From Microbacterium profundi (GTDB taxonomy: Bacteria > Actinomycetota > Actinomycetes > Actinomycetales > Microbacteriaceae): a DNA stretch of 64,000 nt. The stretch lies in NCBI RefSeq assembly GCF_000763375.1, contig NZ_JPSY01000002.1, positions 371,579 through 435,578 of the forward strand, written 5' to 3'. Within the stretch, counting starts at the first letter, position 1; the number at the start of each line of letters is the position of its first letter. The notes under the pieces were generated by a model, which was not told where the DNA came from, did no database searches, and saw only the letters and a program-made list of their open reading frames with translations. Below, one piece after another: positions 18,122 through 27,473 of the stretch. The position numbers and the translations under genes were made by a program.

Positions 18122-18322
18122 ATGATGAGAGCAATCGAACGCTGGTGGGCGGCGCTCACCGCCGATGCCGGAGAGCTCGCCGAGGACGAGACCGGGGATG
18201 TGCCCGGCTGGGTGCTGGTCACGCTCATGACGGCCGGTCTGGTGGTCCTCATCTGGGCGGTGGCCGGCCCGGCCTTGACCGGGTTGTTCGAGCAGGCGAT
18301 CTCACGAGTGTCCGGACTCTGA
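18122..18322 (+). CDS. Flp-pilin-like small membrane protein (DUF4244-like)
   Basis: A 66-residue protein with an acidic N-terminal segment (ELAEDETGDVPGW) and one hydrophobic helix (VLVTLMTAGLVVLIWAVAGPALT). Size, single helix and position right after tadC match the DUF4244 proteins that occupy the Flp pilin slot in actinobacterial Tad loci, so it probably forms the pilus shaft. GAGAGG lies four bases before ATG 18122 and seven before a second ATG at 18125; either could be used. It has a distinct ribosome site, whereas its neighbours rely on overlaps, consistent with high expression of a structural subunit. Confidence 0.75.
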   Translation: MMRAIERWWAALTADAGELAEDETGDVPGWVLVTLMTAGLVVLIWAVAGPALTGLFEQAISRVSGL

Positions 18323-18323
18323 C

Positions 18324-18725
18324 ATGCACTGGCGAGAGGCGGCGGCGGACGAGCGCGGGTCGAGCCCGGTCGAGTTCGTTCTCGTCGGCTCGCTGCTCAC
18401 CGTCCTCACCCTTGCCGTGCTGCAGCTGGGGTTCGCGGTGTACGTGCGCAATGTCGTGCACGATGCCGCCGTCGAAGGCGCGCAGTACGCGGCTCTCGCC
18501 GACACCGCGCTCGAGGAGGGGGCGCAGCGCACGCGGCAGTCGATCACCCGCGCTGTCGGTGCGACCTATGCGGAGGACATCGCCGTCGCCGAGAGCGACC
18601 GGCTCGGGCATGCGACGGCCGTCGTGACAGTGCGCACCACCCTGCCCATCATCGGCCTGCTCGGCATTCCGTACGCGATGGAGGTGAACGCGGATGCGCC
18701 GTTGGAGACACTTGGCGAAGAGTGA
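18324..18725 (+). CDS. TadE-like minor pilin
   Basis: A 133-residue protein with a TadE-type N-terminus: DERGSSPVEFVLVGSLLTVLTLAVLQLGFAVYVRN. The Gly-Ser-x-x-Glu-Phe pattern heads a hydrophobic helix, as in prepilin-peptidase substrates. The remainder is a soluble domain exposed outside the membrane. It begins two bases after the preceding stop and overlaps the next gene by 32 bases in a different frame. TadE pseudopilins are needed for Flp pilus assembly. Confidence 0.85.
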   Translation: MHWREAAADERGSSPVEFVLVGSLLTVLTLAVLQLGFAVYVRNVVHDAAVEGAQYAALADTALEEGAQRTRQSITRAVGATYAEDIAVAESDRLGHATAVVTVRTTLPIIGLLGIPYAMEVNADAPLETLGEE

Positions 18726-19149
18726 CGACGGCTCGGCAGCCCTGGAGTTCATCACGGTCGGCGTCATCCTCCTCGTCCCGCTCGCATACCTCGTGATCAC
18801 TCTCGGCGCGGTGCAGGAGAGCCTTCTCGGTGTCGAGGCCGCGGCGAGACACACCGCCAGGGTGATCGGCCAGGCCGACGACGTCGAGTCAGCGGCGGTC
18901 AACGGCGACGCCGTGCTCGCGAGCGTCGTGGACCAATACGGGATGGATGCCGAGAACGTCGAGGTGTCCATGTCGTGCTCCCCGGCAGGAGCCGCGTGCC
19001 CCTCGGCCGGCGCGACGGTCATCGTCACGGTGACCACGCGCGTCTCGCTGCCGTTCGTGCCGCCGATCTTCGGCCTCGACAAGGCTGCGAGCATTCCGCT
19101 TGAAGCCGCCGCTGCGCAGAAGGTGTCGCGTCTGTGGGGCACCGGATGA
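18694..19149 (+). CDS. TadE/TadF-like minor pilin
   Basis: A 151-residue protein with a second TadE-type signature, KSDDGSAALEFITVGVILLVPLAYLVITLGAV. A secreted domain with a Cys pair in SMSCSPAGAAC could form a disulfide. It overlaps the previous gene by 32 bases and the next by ATGA. By analogy with TadE/TadF it is a minor pilin of the Flp system. Confidence 0.8.
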   Translation: MRRWRHLAKSDDGSAALEFITVGVILLVPLAYLVITLGAVQESLLGVEAAARHTARVIGQADDVESAAVNGDAVLASVVDQYGMDAENVEVSMSCSPAGAACPSAGATVIVTVTTRVSLPFVPPIFGLDKAASIPLEAAAAQKVSRLWGTG

Positions 19150-19571
19150 CGCGGTCTTCGATCTTCGCGGATGACCAGGACGGCAGCATCCTCCCGCTCC
19201 TGCTCGGATACGTCGCGCTCGCGATCGCCGTGATCTTCGTCTGCACCTGCGCGACCGATCTGTACATCGCGCAGAAGCGGCTCGATTCCCTCGCGGATGC
19301 CGCGGCGCTCGCCGGAGCCGACGGATTCACCCTCGTCGTCGACGGCGACGCGGTGCGTGCCGAGCTGACGGATGCCGGAGTGCAGGAGCAGGCGCTCGCG
19401 ATCGTCGACGCAGTGGCGGCCGACGCGACTCTCGTCTCGGCATCCGCTCCCGACGGCGTCACCGCACGTGTGACTGTCGCCACCGCCTGGCGCCCGCCCT
19501 TGTTCTCACCGTTCGTGCCGGAAGGCGTACCGCTGGAAGCCACGGCGACGAGCCGCACGGCGCTGCGGTAG
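19146..19571 (+). CDS. TadG-like pilus assembly protein (short actinobacterial form)
   Basis: A 141-residue protein with DDQDGSILPLLLGYVALAIAVIFVC, a Gly-Ser-headed hydrophobic helix. It continues with CATDLYIAQKRLDSLADAAALAGADGF, the motif found at the start of TadG/Rv3660c-neighbour proteins. The ATG at 19146 overlaps the preceding stop. It is the last gene of the Tad operon. The large von Willebrand domain of proteobacterial TadG is absent, which is usual in actinobacteria. Confidence 0.75.
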   Translation: MTRSSIFADDQDGSILPLLLGYVALAIAVIFVCTCATDLYIAQKRLDSLADAAALAGADGFTLVVDGDAVRAELTDAGVQEQALAIVDAVAADATLVSASAPDGVTARVTVATAWRPPLFSPFVPEGVPLEATATSRTALR

Positions 19572-19586
19572 GCCAGCCGATGGACG

Positions 19587-20840
19587 TCAGCGATCCGGCC
19601 GAGGGCTGAACCGGGGGATCCAGCGGATGAAACCGAGCGCCCCGATCAGTCCCACGACGCCGATCACGCCCGATGCCACGGACAGCGAGGCGATCGCGGT
19701 CACCGCGGACACGATCAGCGGGGTGACAGCGCCACCGGCGTCCGTGAGCGTCCGCCACGAGCCGAGGAAAGCCGCCGGTTCCTGCTTCGGTGCGGTGTCG
19801 GCGCCGAGCGTCAGCAGAATGCCGCTGGAGAGGCCGTTTCCGACGCCCAGCACGGCCGCCAGCATCCCGAACCACAGCACTGCGGAATCGCCGTCGTGCG
19901 TGAACGAGAGCACGAGGAACCCGATGCCCATCAGCACCATCGCCGGCATCGCCGCCCACAGCCTCCCGAAGCGGTCCATGACCTGGCCGCTCGCGTAGAA
20001 GAGGGCGAAGTCGATCGCTCCGGAGACACCGACGACCAGCGCGATGGTCTGCGCGTCGAGCCCCAGCGACACGCCCCACAGTGGCAGCACGACCTGCCGT
20101 GCCGATCGCACCCCGGACAGGCAAGCGGCAGCCAGCCCCAGTCGCCCGAGCACGCCACGGTACTCCCACATGGTGCGGAAGATCCCGAGACGTTCGGCCG
20201 TCGGGATCGAGCCGGTCACCGCCTCTCCGGTGTCCTCCGCGAGAGTGGAGTTCGACCCGATCGACGGCGTCGTCTTCTCCGGATCGGGTCCGAACAGCAC
20301 CAGCACCACCATGACGATCAGGCAGCCGAGGAAGAACCAGATCGCGGCATGCTCGTTGAACACCTGCAGCAGAGCGGCGGTGACGAACGGGCCGACGAAC
20401 ACGCCGAGGCGGAAGCTGCCGCCTAGCAGCGACAGTGCCCTGGCCCGGAACGCGACCGGCACCCTGGTCGTCATGAACGCGTGCCTGGCGAGTCCGAAGG
20501 CCGCAGCGCAGAACCCCAGCAGGAACACGGATGCTGCGAAGATCGCAAGCACCGGAGCGAGCACCATCCCGATGACGGCGCCGATGGAGATCACGCCGGC
20601 GATCACCATCGTGAAGCGCTCGCCGATTCGGGCGACCGCCCATCCGGCGGGGAGGTTGCCGCACAGCTGCCCGATCACGAGCGCCGATGCGACCAGCGCG
20701 GCCGAGGCGACGTCGGCACCCATGTTCGCGGCGATCACCGGGATCAGCGGGATGACGGCGCCCTCTCCGAGGGCGAACAGGATCGTGGGGAGGTACACCA
20801 TCGGTCCGAACTGCCTCAGGACCGCTGACGCGCTGCTCAC
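19587..20840 (-). CDS. MFS transporter
   Basis: A 417-residue major facilitator protein with about twelve hydrophobic segments. The first half carries GWAVARIGERFTMVIAGVISIGAV, where the loop 2-3 region corresponds to the GxxxDRxGRR motif; FGRLWAAMPAMVLM is the second-half counterpart. A drug or metabolite efflux role is usual, but no substrate can be assigned. The GTG start has TAGCGT six bases upstream (leaderless pattern). It converges on the Tad operon and is divergent from prfB. Confidence 0.85.
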   Translation of the reverse strand: MSSASAVLRQFGPMVYLPTILFALGEGAVIPLIPVIAANMGADVASAALVASALVIGQLCGNLPAGWAVARIGERFTMVIAGVISIGAVIGMVLAPVLAIFAASVFLLGFCAAAFGLARHAFMTTRVPVAFRARALSLLGGSFRLGVFVGPFVTAALLQVFNEHAAIWFFLGCLIVMVVLVLFGPDPEKTTPSIGSNSTLAEDTGEAVTGSIPTAERLGIFRTMWEYRGVLGRLGLAAACLSGVRSARQVVLPLWGVSLGLDAQTIALVVGVSGAIDFALFYASGQVMDRFGRLWAAMPAMVLMGIGFLVLSFTHDGDSAVLWFGMLAAVLGVGNGLSSGILLTLGADTAPKQEPAAFLGSWRTLTDAGGAVTPLIVSAVTAIASLSVASGVIGVVGLIGALGFIRWIPRFSPRPDR

Positions 20841-20906
20841 ACGGCCACGCTACTCCGCGAAGGCGCCCCCTCAGATCACCGACGATCCACGGTAGGCTGG
20901 GGTGTC

Positions 20907-22016
20907 ATGCTCGAACTAGATCTCTCCGCCGAAATTCAGGCGCTCAGGCACACCTTCGGCGATATCAGCGAGGTCGTGGATGTTTCCAGGCTGCGCGAGG
21001 ACATCGCCCGGCTCAGTGAGGAAGCGGGCGCACCCGACCTCTGGGACGACACCGAGCGCGCCCAGAAGGTGACCAGTGCCCTCAGCCATCGCCAGTCCGA
21101 GCTCGCCCGCATCACCGGCATCGCACAGCGCCTCGACGATCTCGAGGTGCTCGTCGAACTCGCCAACGAGATGGGCGATGAGGAATCCGGCCAGGAGGCG
21201 CGGGGCGAACTCGCCGCGCTGACCGATGTGATGAACCAACTCGAGGTGCAGACGCTCCTCGATGGCGAGTACGACGACCGCTCGGCGATCATCACGATCC
21301 GCTCGGGCGCCGGCGGCGACGACGCCACCGACTTCGCCGAGATGCTCATGCGCATGTATCTGCGCTGGGCGGAGAAGCACAAGTATCCGGCCAAGGTCAT
21401 GGACACCTCATATGCGGAGGGCGCCGGCATCAAGTCCGCCACCTTCGAGATCACGGCGCCCTATGCCTTCGGCACGCTGTCGGTCGAAGCCGGCACGCAC
21501 CGCCTCGCGCGCATCAGCCCATTCGGCTCTGCGGACAAGCGCCAGACCAGCTTCGCCGCAGTCGAGGTCATCCCTCTCATGGAGGAGGCCACTGCGGTCG
21601 AGATCCCTGAGGGCGACATCCGCGTCGACGTCTTCCGCTCGTCCGGCCCCGGCGGTCAGTCTGTCAACACGACCGACTCGGCCGTGCGCCTGACGCACCT
21701 TCCGACCGGCATCGTCGTCTCGATGCAGAACGAGAAGTCGCAGATCCAGAACCGCGCCGCCGCCATGCGCGTGCTGCAGACCCGACTCCTGCTGCTGCAG
21801 AAGGAGGAGGAAGCCGCGAAGAAGAAGGAGCTCGCCGGAAACATCACGGCGAGCTGGGGCGATCAGATGCGCTCGTACTTCCTCTATGGCCAGCAGCTGG
21901 TCAAGGACCTGCGCACAGGTCAGGAGTCGGGCAACCCCGCCGCCGTGTTCGACGGCGATCTCGACGACTTCATCTCGGCCGGCATCCGCTGGCGCAAGCG
22001 CAGAGACGAAGACTGA
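20907..22016 (+). CDS. prfB: Peptide chain release factor 2
   Basis: The 369-residue factor reads UAA and UGA stops. The SPF tripeptide that recognises UGA is at 204-206 (ARISPFGS), and the catalytic GGQ is at 249-251 ([19 protein letters not shown]). The frame is continuous from [15 protein letters not shown], so there is no programmed +1 frameshift as in E. coli. This agrees with other actinobacteria. TAGGCT lies eight bases before the ATG with no ribosome site, suggesting a leaderless mRNA. A strong hairpin follows. Confidence 0.95.
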   Translation: MLELDLSAEIQALRHTFGDISEVVDVSRLREDIARLSEEAGAPDLWDDTERAQKVTSALSHRQSELARITGIAQRLDDLEVLVELANEMGDEESGQEARGELAALTDVMNQLEVQTLLDGEYDDRSAIITIRSGAGGDDATDFAEMLMRMYLRWAEKHKYPAKVMDTSYAEGAGIKSATFEITAPYAFGTLSVEAGTHRLARISPFGSADKRQTSFAAVEVIPLMEEATAVEIPEGDIRVDVFRSSGPGGQSVNTTDSAVRLTHLPTGIVVSMQNEKSQIQNRAAAMRVLQTRLLLLQKEEEAAKKKELAGNITASWGDQMRSYFLYGQQLVKDLRTGQESGNPAAVFDGDLDDFISAGIRWRKRRDED

Positions 22017-22035
22017 CAGTCAGACGACAGAGCGA

Positions 22036-22066
22036 GAGACCCACGATGCACGATGTCGTGGGTCTC
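22036..22066 (+). terminator. Terminator hairpin after prfB
   Basis: An 11-base perfect stem (gagacccacga / tcgtgggtctc) with a nine-base loop lies 20 bases after the prfB stop. The sequence gttgcttc follows. It also faces the end of the convergent DUF2510 gene, so it may serve both directions. Confidence 0.75.
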
Positions 22067-22081
22067 GTTGCTTCACATCCG

Positions 22082-22873
22082 TTACTGAAGGTCTGGGGCG
22101 CAGACAACGACCGCTTCGGACAGCCCGGTGGCGAACTCCAATGCCCCCGTCGAATCGCCGAAGTCGCCTTCACCAAGCGCGATCGCGGACAGTGTCTCGT
22201 CCGACACATCAGGATTGTCGACCAACTCCTGGGCGAGACACGGGATCGTGTCGTTCTCGTAGCCGGTGGCGCCCTGCGCGCCGACGATCACCCGCAGGCC
22301 CTCGGCGACCTCGTCCGTGCTCGGGCGATCGCCGGTGGCTCCGGCATCGGCGTCTGACTCGTCATCGGCGTCCGCCGAGATCGACGGCAACGGCGTGGGT
22401 GGCGAATATTCGTCGACGGCGGTCACGAACGCGGCGGTGAGGATCACGAAGGCGATGATGGCGCCGACGATCGCGCCGACGACGGAAAGGCAGATGGCGA
22501 CGATCGGAGCCCACTTCTTCCCGCGGAGGAAGAACGCGATGATCGAGAGGACGAAGGCGGTCGCCAGCAGGAACCAGCCGACGCCGAGGATCGGTGGAAT
22601 GCACACCGTGATGAAACCGAGCACGGCTGCGCCGAGCGCGATCCAGCCCACGATGGACGGGCCGGATGCCGGGGGAGACGCCGGTGCGGACGAGTAATTC
22701 CCCGCGGCGGCCGGATACCCGCCGCCGGTCGGCGCAGGGTATGCGCCCGGAGCAGCGTACGGCGGGGCGGGTACTGCCGGCGTCTCGGGCGCGAAGTTTT
22801 CGGTCCACTGCTGACCGTCCCACCAGCGCTGGCGTCCGGATCCGTCGTCGTACCAGCCTGCAGGCGTGCTCAT
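22082..22873 (-). CDS. DUF2510 membrane protein
   Basis: A 263-residue protein. Residues 4-26 (PAGWYDDGSGRQRWWDGQQW) are a DUF2510 domain, a WW-like motif common in actinobacterial membrane proteins. A Pro/Ala/Gly/Tyr-rich linker follows (about 35-80). Two or three membrane helices come next (GWIALGAAVLGFITVCIPPILG and on to about 175), then an acidic Asp/Ala-rich spacer and a small C-terminal domain with two Cys residues. GAGGAGAG just before the ATG supports the start at 22873. The C-terminal part resembles secreted domains near DUF4190-type proteins; function unknown. Confidence 0.75.
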   Translation of the reverse strand: MSTPAGWYDDGSGRQRWWDGQQWTENFAPETPAVPAPPYAAPGAYPAPTGGGYPAAAGNYSSAPASPPASGPSIVGWIALGAAVLGFITVCIPPILGVGWFLLATAFVLSIIAFFLRGKKWAPIVAICLSVVGAIVGAIIAFVILTAAFVTAVDEYSPPTPLPSISADADDESDADAGATGDRPSTDEVAEGLRVIVGAQGATGYENDTIPCLAQELVDNPDVSDETLSAIALGEGDFGDSTGALEFATGLSEAVVVCAPDLQ

Positions 22874-23043
22874 GTCTCTCCTCGATACCGGTGTTCGGCG
22901 ATGTCCCCGGGTACGCACTGACGCGAACCACTACTGGGACATGCTTATCAGGGATTCCGCTCGCGTTCACATGGGGAGCGCTCTCCGTCTCAGGGGGTGT
23001 CGCTCGCGGTGAGCGCGGAACCCGCGCTTAGGCTCGTAAAGCC

Positions 23044-24051
23044 ATGATTCGGTTCGAGAACGTCACCAAGCGCTACCGCGGGACGAAGCGACCGGCCCTC
23101 GCCGGGGTCGACTTCGAGATCCAGCGGGGCGAATTCGTCTTCCTCGTCGGTGCGTCGGGGTCGGGGAAGTCCACCTGCCTCCAGCTCATCCTCCGTGAGG
23201 AGGTGCCCTCCACGGGACGCGTCGCCGTTCTCGGCCGCGATCTTCGTGCACTGGCGAACCGTAAAGTGCCGTATTTCCGCCGTCACATCGGCTCGGTCTT
23301 CCAGGACTTCCGCCTGCTCTCGACCAAGACCGTGTTCCAGAACGTCGCGTTCACCCTGCAGGTGACCGGATCCTCTCGAGGATTCGTCCAGCAGGCCGTG
23401 CCGGAGGCGCTCGCACTCGTCGGCCTTGCCGGCAAGGAGAAGCGGATGCCGCACGAGCTGTCCGGTGGTGAGCAGCAGCGCGTCGCCATCGCCCGCGCGC
23501 TGGTCAACCGCCCGCAGGTGCTGCTCGCCGACGAGCCGACCGGAAACCTCGACCCCGCGACCTCGGTCGACATCATGCAGCTTCTGGCGCGCATCAACGC
23601 CGGCGGCACGACTGTGCTGATGGCCACGCACGAGGCCGCCTTCGTGGATCAGATGCAGCGCCGTGTGATCGAGCTGCGTGACGGCGAGATGGTGCGAGAC
23701 GAGGTGCACGGCGGTTACGGCGATCGGTCGATGATCCCGCAGCTCGTCCCGGAGCAGGAGCGCGGCGCAGCCGCGACAGCTGCCCTCACCGCTGTGCAGG
23801 AGGTGCAGCGCCAGACCGAGTCGCTCGAGCCGCTCACCGCCGAGATGATCGCGTCGATGCGCGCAGCGCGCATCGCTGACGCGGCTCCGGCCGATGCGGC
23901 GCCGGCCGATGCGGCGCCGGCGACCGAGGCCAGGCCTGCCGACACGTCTGCGATCGTCCTTCCGGATGTGAACGTGGCGGAGCTCGGAGTGGCCGATCGC
24001 CTCGGACTCTCCGACAGCGGCGACGACGAGGAAGTGGGACCGACATCGTGA
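23044..24051 (+). CDS. ftsE: Cell division ATP-binding protein FtsE with C-terminal extension
   Basis: A 335-residue ABC protein that, with FtsX, controls peptidoglycan hydrolases at the septum. The first 225 residues are classic Fts[14 protein letters not shown], Walker [11 protein letters not shown]-loop FQDFRLL, signature LSGGEQQR and Walker [13 protein letters not shown]. The last 110 residues are an added tail with an Ala/Pro/Asp repeat ([16 protein letters not shown]) and an acidic end; standard FtsE stops near 225-230. TAGGCT lies nine bases before the ATG. It overlaps ftsX by GTGA. Confidence 0.93.
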   Translation: MIRFENVTKRYRGTKRPALAGVDFEIQRGEFVFLVGASGSGKSTCLQLILREEVPSTGRVAVLGRDLRALANRKVPYFRRHIGSVFQDFRLLSTKTVFQNVAFTLQVTGSSRGFVQQAVPEALALVGLAGKEKRMPHELSGGEQQRVAIARALVNRPQVLLADEPTGNLDPATSVDIMQLLARINAGGTTVLMATHEAAFVDQMQRRVIELRDGEMVRDEVHGGYGDRSMIPQLVPEQERGAAATAALTAVQEVQRQTESLEPLTAEMIASMRAARIADAAPADAAPADAAPATEARPADTSAIVLPDVNVAELGVADRLGLSDSGDDEEVGPTS

Positions 24052-24962
24052 GAGTGGGTCTGATCCTCACCGAGGCACTCGGGGGCCTGAGGCGCAACAT
24101 CTCGATGGTGATCTCGGTCGTGCTCGTGACGTTCGTCTCGCTGACGTTCGTCGGCGCGGCGATCCTCATGCAGGGCCAGATCAGCACCATGCGCGCCTAC
24201 TGGACCGAGCGCGCCCAGGTGTCCGTCTCGATGTGCTCGACGGTCTCGACCGGTGAGAGCTGCCTCGACGGCGCCGCGACACCCGAGCAGGTCGAGCAGG
24301 TGCGCGCGGAGCTCGAGGGCGATCCTCTCGCCTCACTCATCGGCGACCTCCGCTTCGAGAACAAGGCCGAGGCCTACGCCAACGTCACCGAGCTGCTCGG
24401 TGAGGAGCAGGCGAGCGTTCTCACCGAGGAGCAGATGTCGGAGACGTTCTACGTCACCCTCAAGGACCCAGGTCAATCGCAGGTGATCGTCGAGGCGTTC
24501 GCCGGCATCAACGGCGTCGAAGAGGTGCGCGACCAGTTGCAGTACCTCGACCCGCTGTTCTCCGCGCTCACGGTCGCGACCTACATCGCCGTCGGTATCG
24601 CCGTCCTCATGCTCATCGCAGCCATTCTGCTGATCGCCACGACGATCCGGCTGTCCGCTTACGCCAGACGCAAGGAGATCGGCATCATGCGCCTGGTCGG
24701 CGCGTCGAACCGGTTCATCCAGACCCCGTTCATCCTCGAGGGCGTGTTCGCCGCCTTCATCGGCTCGGTGCTCGCCAGCGCGGCCGTGGTCGCCGGAGTG
24801 CACTTCGGTGTCAACGGCTATCTGAAGGGCCGGGTGCCGTTCATCACCACGTGGGTGACGATGCAGGATGCTGCGCTCGTCGTGCCGGTGCTCATCGGCA
24901 TCGGCGTGATCTTGGCCGCCCTCTCGGCTGGCTTCGCGATACGTCGCTGGCTGCGCACGTAG
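24048..24962 (+). CDS. ftsX: Cell division permease-like protein FtsX
   Basis: A 304-residue membrane protein. There is one N-terminal helix (MVISVVLVTFVSLTFVGAAIL), then a large extracellular domain from about 55 to 165 containing WTERAQVSVSMCSTVSTGESC, whose Cys pair may be disulfide-linked. Three C-terminal helices complete the FtsX fold, with KEIGIMRLVGASNRFIQTPFILEG between them. The GTG start overlaps the ftsE stop. The ftsE-ftsX-smpB order is standard for actinobacteria. Confidence 0.93.
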   Translation: MRVGLILTEALGGLRRNISMVISVVLVTFVSLTFVGAAILMQGQISTMRAYWTERAQVSVSMCSTVSTGESCLDGAATPEQVEQVRAELEGDPLASLIGDLRFENKAEAYANVTELLGEEQASVLTEEQMSETFYVTLKDPGQSQVIVEAFAGINGVEEVRDQLQYLDPLFSALTVATYIAVGIAVLMLIAAILLIATTIRLSAYARRKEIGIMRLVGASNRFIQTPFILEGVFAAFIGSVLASAAVVAGVHFGVNGYLKGRVPFITTWVTMQDAALVVPVLIGIGVILAALSAGFAIRRWLRT

Positions 24963-25071
24963 CATCCGGATGCGCAGGCAGCATCCGCCCGCGACGTCTC
25001 GGCATCCGCAGCCGTCGTTGTAGACTGATGGGCTGTCGTGCGTTCGGCGCGGCACGGATCAGGAGAGCATC

Positions 25072-25548
25072 ATGCCCAGGGAACGCGGGGAGAAGGTCGT
25101 CGCGACCAATCGTCGCGCACGTCACGACTACACCATCGAGAAGTCGTACGAGGCGGGGATGGTGCTCACCGGCACCGAAGTGAAGTCACTGCGGCAGGGC
25201 CGCGCGAACCTCAGCGACGGGTATGCGTTCGTCAAGGGCAACGAGGTGTTCCTCGACTCGGTGCACATCCCCGAGTACTCGCAGGGGCACTGGACGAACC
25301 ACTCGGCCAAGCGCATCCGCAAGCTGCTGCTGCACCGCGAGGAGATCGAGAAGCTGCAGCACGCGGTGTCCGCCGGCGGCTACACGCTGATCCCGCTCAA
25401 GCTCTACTTCTCCGACGGCAGGGCGAAGGTCGAGATCGCCCTCGCGAAGGGCAAGCGCGAGTTCGACAAGCGTCAGACGCTGCGCGAACGCCAGGACACC
25501 CGCGAGGCGCAGCGCGCCATGCGCATGCGCAACCGCGTGGGGGAGTAG
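25072..25548 (+). CDS. smpB: SsrA-binding protein SmpB
   Basis: A 158-residue tmRNA partner for trans-translation rescue of stalled ribosomes. It has the signature ARHDYTIEKSYEAGMVLTGTEVKSLRQGRANLSDGYAFV and a basic C-terminal tail (KRQTLRERQDTREAQRAMRMR) that enters the decoding channel. Unlike most genes here it has a real leader: TAGACT at about 25020 and AGGAGAG five bases before the ATG. The tmRNA gene is not adjacent; the next gene is a convergent peptidase two bases away. Confidence 0.95.
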   Translation: MPRERGEKVVATNRRARHDYTIEKSYEAGMVLTGTEVKSLRQGRANLSDGYAFVKGNEVFLDSVHIPEYSQGHWTNHSAKRIRKLLLHREEIEKLQHAVSAGGYTLIPLKLYFSDGRAKVEIALAKGKREFDKRQTLRERQDTREAQRAMRMRNRVGE

Positions 25549-25550
25549 CC

Positions 25551-27410
25551 CTACACCTCAGGGGCGAATCCGAACACCGCTCCGAGAAAGCGCAGTTCGC
25601 GCTCGAGCGCGTCGATGATCGTCTCCGCGCGCCGGAAACCGTGCCCCTCGCCCGGATACACGACGAATTCGTGCGGGATGCCGCGTGCGGCCAGAGCATC
25701 GCGGATCGACTCCGACTGCGCCAGCGGCACGACACGGTCGTCTTCGCCCTGCAGCAGCAGAACAGGCACATCGATCTGTTCCGCGTGCGTGAGCGGAGAG
25801 CGATCGATGTAGATATGCTCGGCCGCGGGCAGCGGGCCGACGAGTCCGTCGAGGTAGTACTTCTCGAAGTCGTGCGTGTCCTGGGCGAGAGCGCGCAGAT
25901 CGGTGACGCCGTAGCGGCTGATGCCTGCGGCGAACACGCCGCCGCGTACGAGTGCGGCGAGCACGGTCCATCCACCTGCCGAGCCGCCCCGGATCGCGAT
26001 GCGCTTCGGGTCCGCACGCCCTGAGTCCGCGAGTCCGCGCGCCGCGGCGAGCACATCATCGACCTCTGCGATGCCCCACTGGCCGTCGAGACGCTCACGA
26101 TAGGCGCGGCCGTATCCGGTCGAGCCGCCGTAGTTGACGTCGAGCACGCCGATGCCGCGGCTCGTGTAGAACGCGATGGCTGCGGATGCCGCTCCCGCGA
26201 CGTGCGCGGTCGGTCCTCCGTGCACGAAGACGATGTACGGCGGGAGTTCGCCCTCGGGCGTCGTGGCATCGGGGTTCGCCGGTGCGTAAGCGAAGGCATG
26301 CACCGGGCCGTTCGCGCCGTCGAGGGTGATGCGGGTGGCCGGCGGCATCCAGCGCTCGTCCACTGGCAGGCCGCCGCGTACGCGTTCGACCTCGCCGGAA
26401 TCCACGTCCACGCACCAGAGGCCTGCGCTCACGCGTGCCCCGCCGCCGGAGAGCAGCACGCGAGTGCCTGACACGTCGTCGATGCTCACGTGCGCGGTGG
26501 CGGGAACATCGAGGCGCCTCTCGGAGCCGTCGCGTTCGATCAGCGCGACCTCGTCCGCACCGTTCGTGCGCACGATGACGATACGGCCGTCTGCGAGCGG
26601 CTGATACCAGCGGTTTCCGAGCACCCAGAGTCCGTAGCCGGTGTCGGAGTCGGCCGGGGCGATCGGCTCCGGTGCGCCCGCGTCGAGGCCGTGCATCTCC
26701 CGGCGATAGAGATTCCAGCGCCCGGTGGGGTCGTCCGCGTATACGAGTTCTGTGTCGCTGATCCACTCCGGCTGCAGCGCCGCGCGTGCGGGTGTGTCGG
26801 CGAAGACATCGTCGCCGACCTCCGTGACGCACAGCCTGGCCTCCTGCCACGGCATCCGTCGACCGCTCCACTCGACCCACGCGATGCGGGTCCCGTCGGG
26901 GGAGAGCGCGGGGTGTGCGAAGAAGGCGCTGCCCTGGATATGCACACGGATCGCGGCCTCGTCCGAGGTGGCGGATGCGTCGGTCGGGACCTCGACGATC
27001 GCCCGCCGGTGCGGCTCCACCGAGAGATTTTCGCGCACGGCCAGCAGGCGCCCGTCCTGTAGGCGGAGCCCGCCGTGGTTCGGTCCGGCGGGCGTCAACG
27101 GTTCGGGCTCCTCGCCTGGCAGCATCCGATACACCCGTTGATCGCCGGCATCGACGAAGTACAGGGTGCCGCCTGCGTCCGCTGTCCACGCTCCGCCGCC
27201 GTACTCGTGCACCCGCGATCGGGCGCTCCACGGCGCGGGGAGGACCACCTTCCCTGTCGAGCTGCGCACCGAGACACGGCCGCCCTCGGCCGGCACCGAT
27301 TCGCCCCACCAGATTTCGTCGCCCACGAAGCGGGCGCCATCGATTCGCGGCGCTGATGATGCGATATCGGCGGCGTGGAAGGGAGAGGTCCAGGTTCCGT
27401 ACGGCTGCAT
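25551..27410 (-). CDS. S9-family (prolyl oligopeptidase-type) serine peptidase
   Basis: A 619-residue protein. Residues 1 to about 360 form a repeat-rich propeller-like region with many WxxP and SPDGTRIAWVEW-type blades. The alpha/beta-hydrolase domain follows (about 375-619) with nucleophile motif GGSAGGWT, YIVFVHGGPTAHV, and near the end a catalytic His in GEGHGF. This is the acylaminoacyl-peptidase/dipeptidyl-peptidase layout. No signal peptide, so cytoplasmic. TAGGCT six bases before the ATG suggests a leaderless mRNA. It abuts smpB tail to tail. Confidence 0.88.
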   Translation of the reverse strand: MQPYGTWTSPFHAADIASSAPRIDGARFVGDEIWWGESVPAEGGRVSVRSSTGKVVLPAPWSARSRVHEYGGGAWTADAGGTLYFVDAGDQRVYRMLPGEEPEPLTPAGPNHGGLRLQDGRLLAVRENLSVEPHRRAIVEVPTDASATSDEAAIRVHIQGSAFFAHPALSPDGTRIAWVEWSGRRMPWQEARLCVTEVGDDVFADTPARAALQPEWISDTELVYADDPTGRWNLYRREMHGLDAGAPEPIAPADSDTGYGLWVLGNRWYQPLADGRIVIVRTNGADEVALIERDGSERRLDVPATAHVSIDDVSGTRVLLSGGGARVSAGLWCVDVDSGEVERVRGGLPVDERWMPPATRITLDGANGPVHAFAYAPANPDATTPEGELPPYIVFVHGGPTAHVAGAASAAIAFYTSRGIGVLDVNYGGSTGYGRAYRERLDGQWGIAEVDDVLAAARGLADSGRADPKRIAIRGGSAGGWTVLAALVRGGVFAAGISRYGVTDLRALAQDTHDFEKYYLDGLVGPLPAAEHIYIDRSPLTHAEQIDVPVLLLQGEDDRVVPLAQSESIRDALAARGIPHEFVVYPGEGHGFRRAETIIDALERELRFLGAVFGFAPEV

Positions 27411-27473
27411 GCTTCGAGCCTATGCGGCTCCGATCGACCGTCGTCGTTCGGAGCCGGCAGCGCTTGCTGTCTG

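Noticed and set aside
20907..22016. Programmed +1 frameshift in prfB
   Set aside because: The frame is continuous and no in-frame TGA with a slippery CTT is present near codon 25.
25549..25560. tmRNA (ssrA) gene next to smpB
   Set aside because: The next gene begins two bases later on the other strand; no tmRNA sequence is present here.
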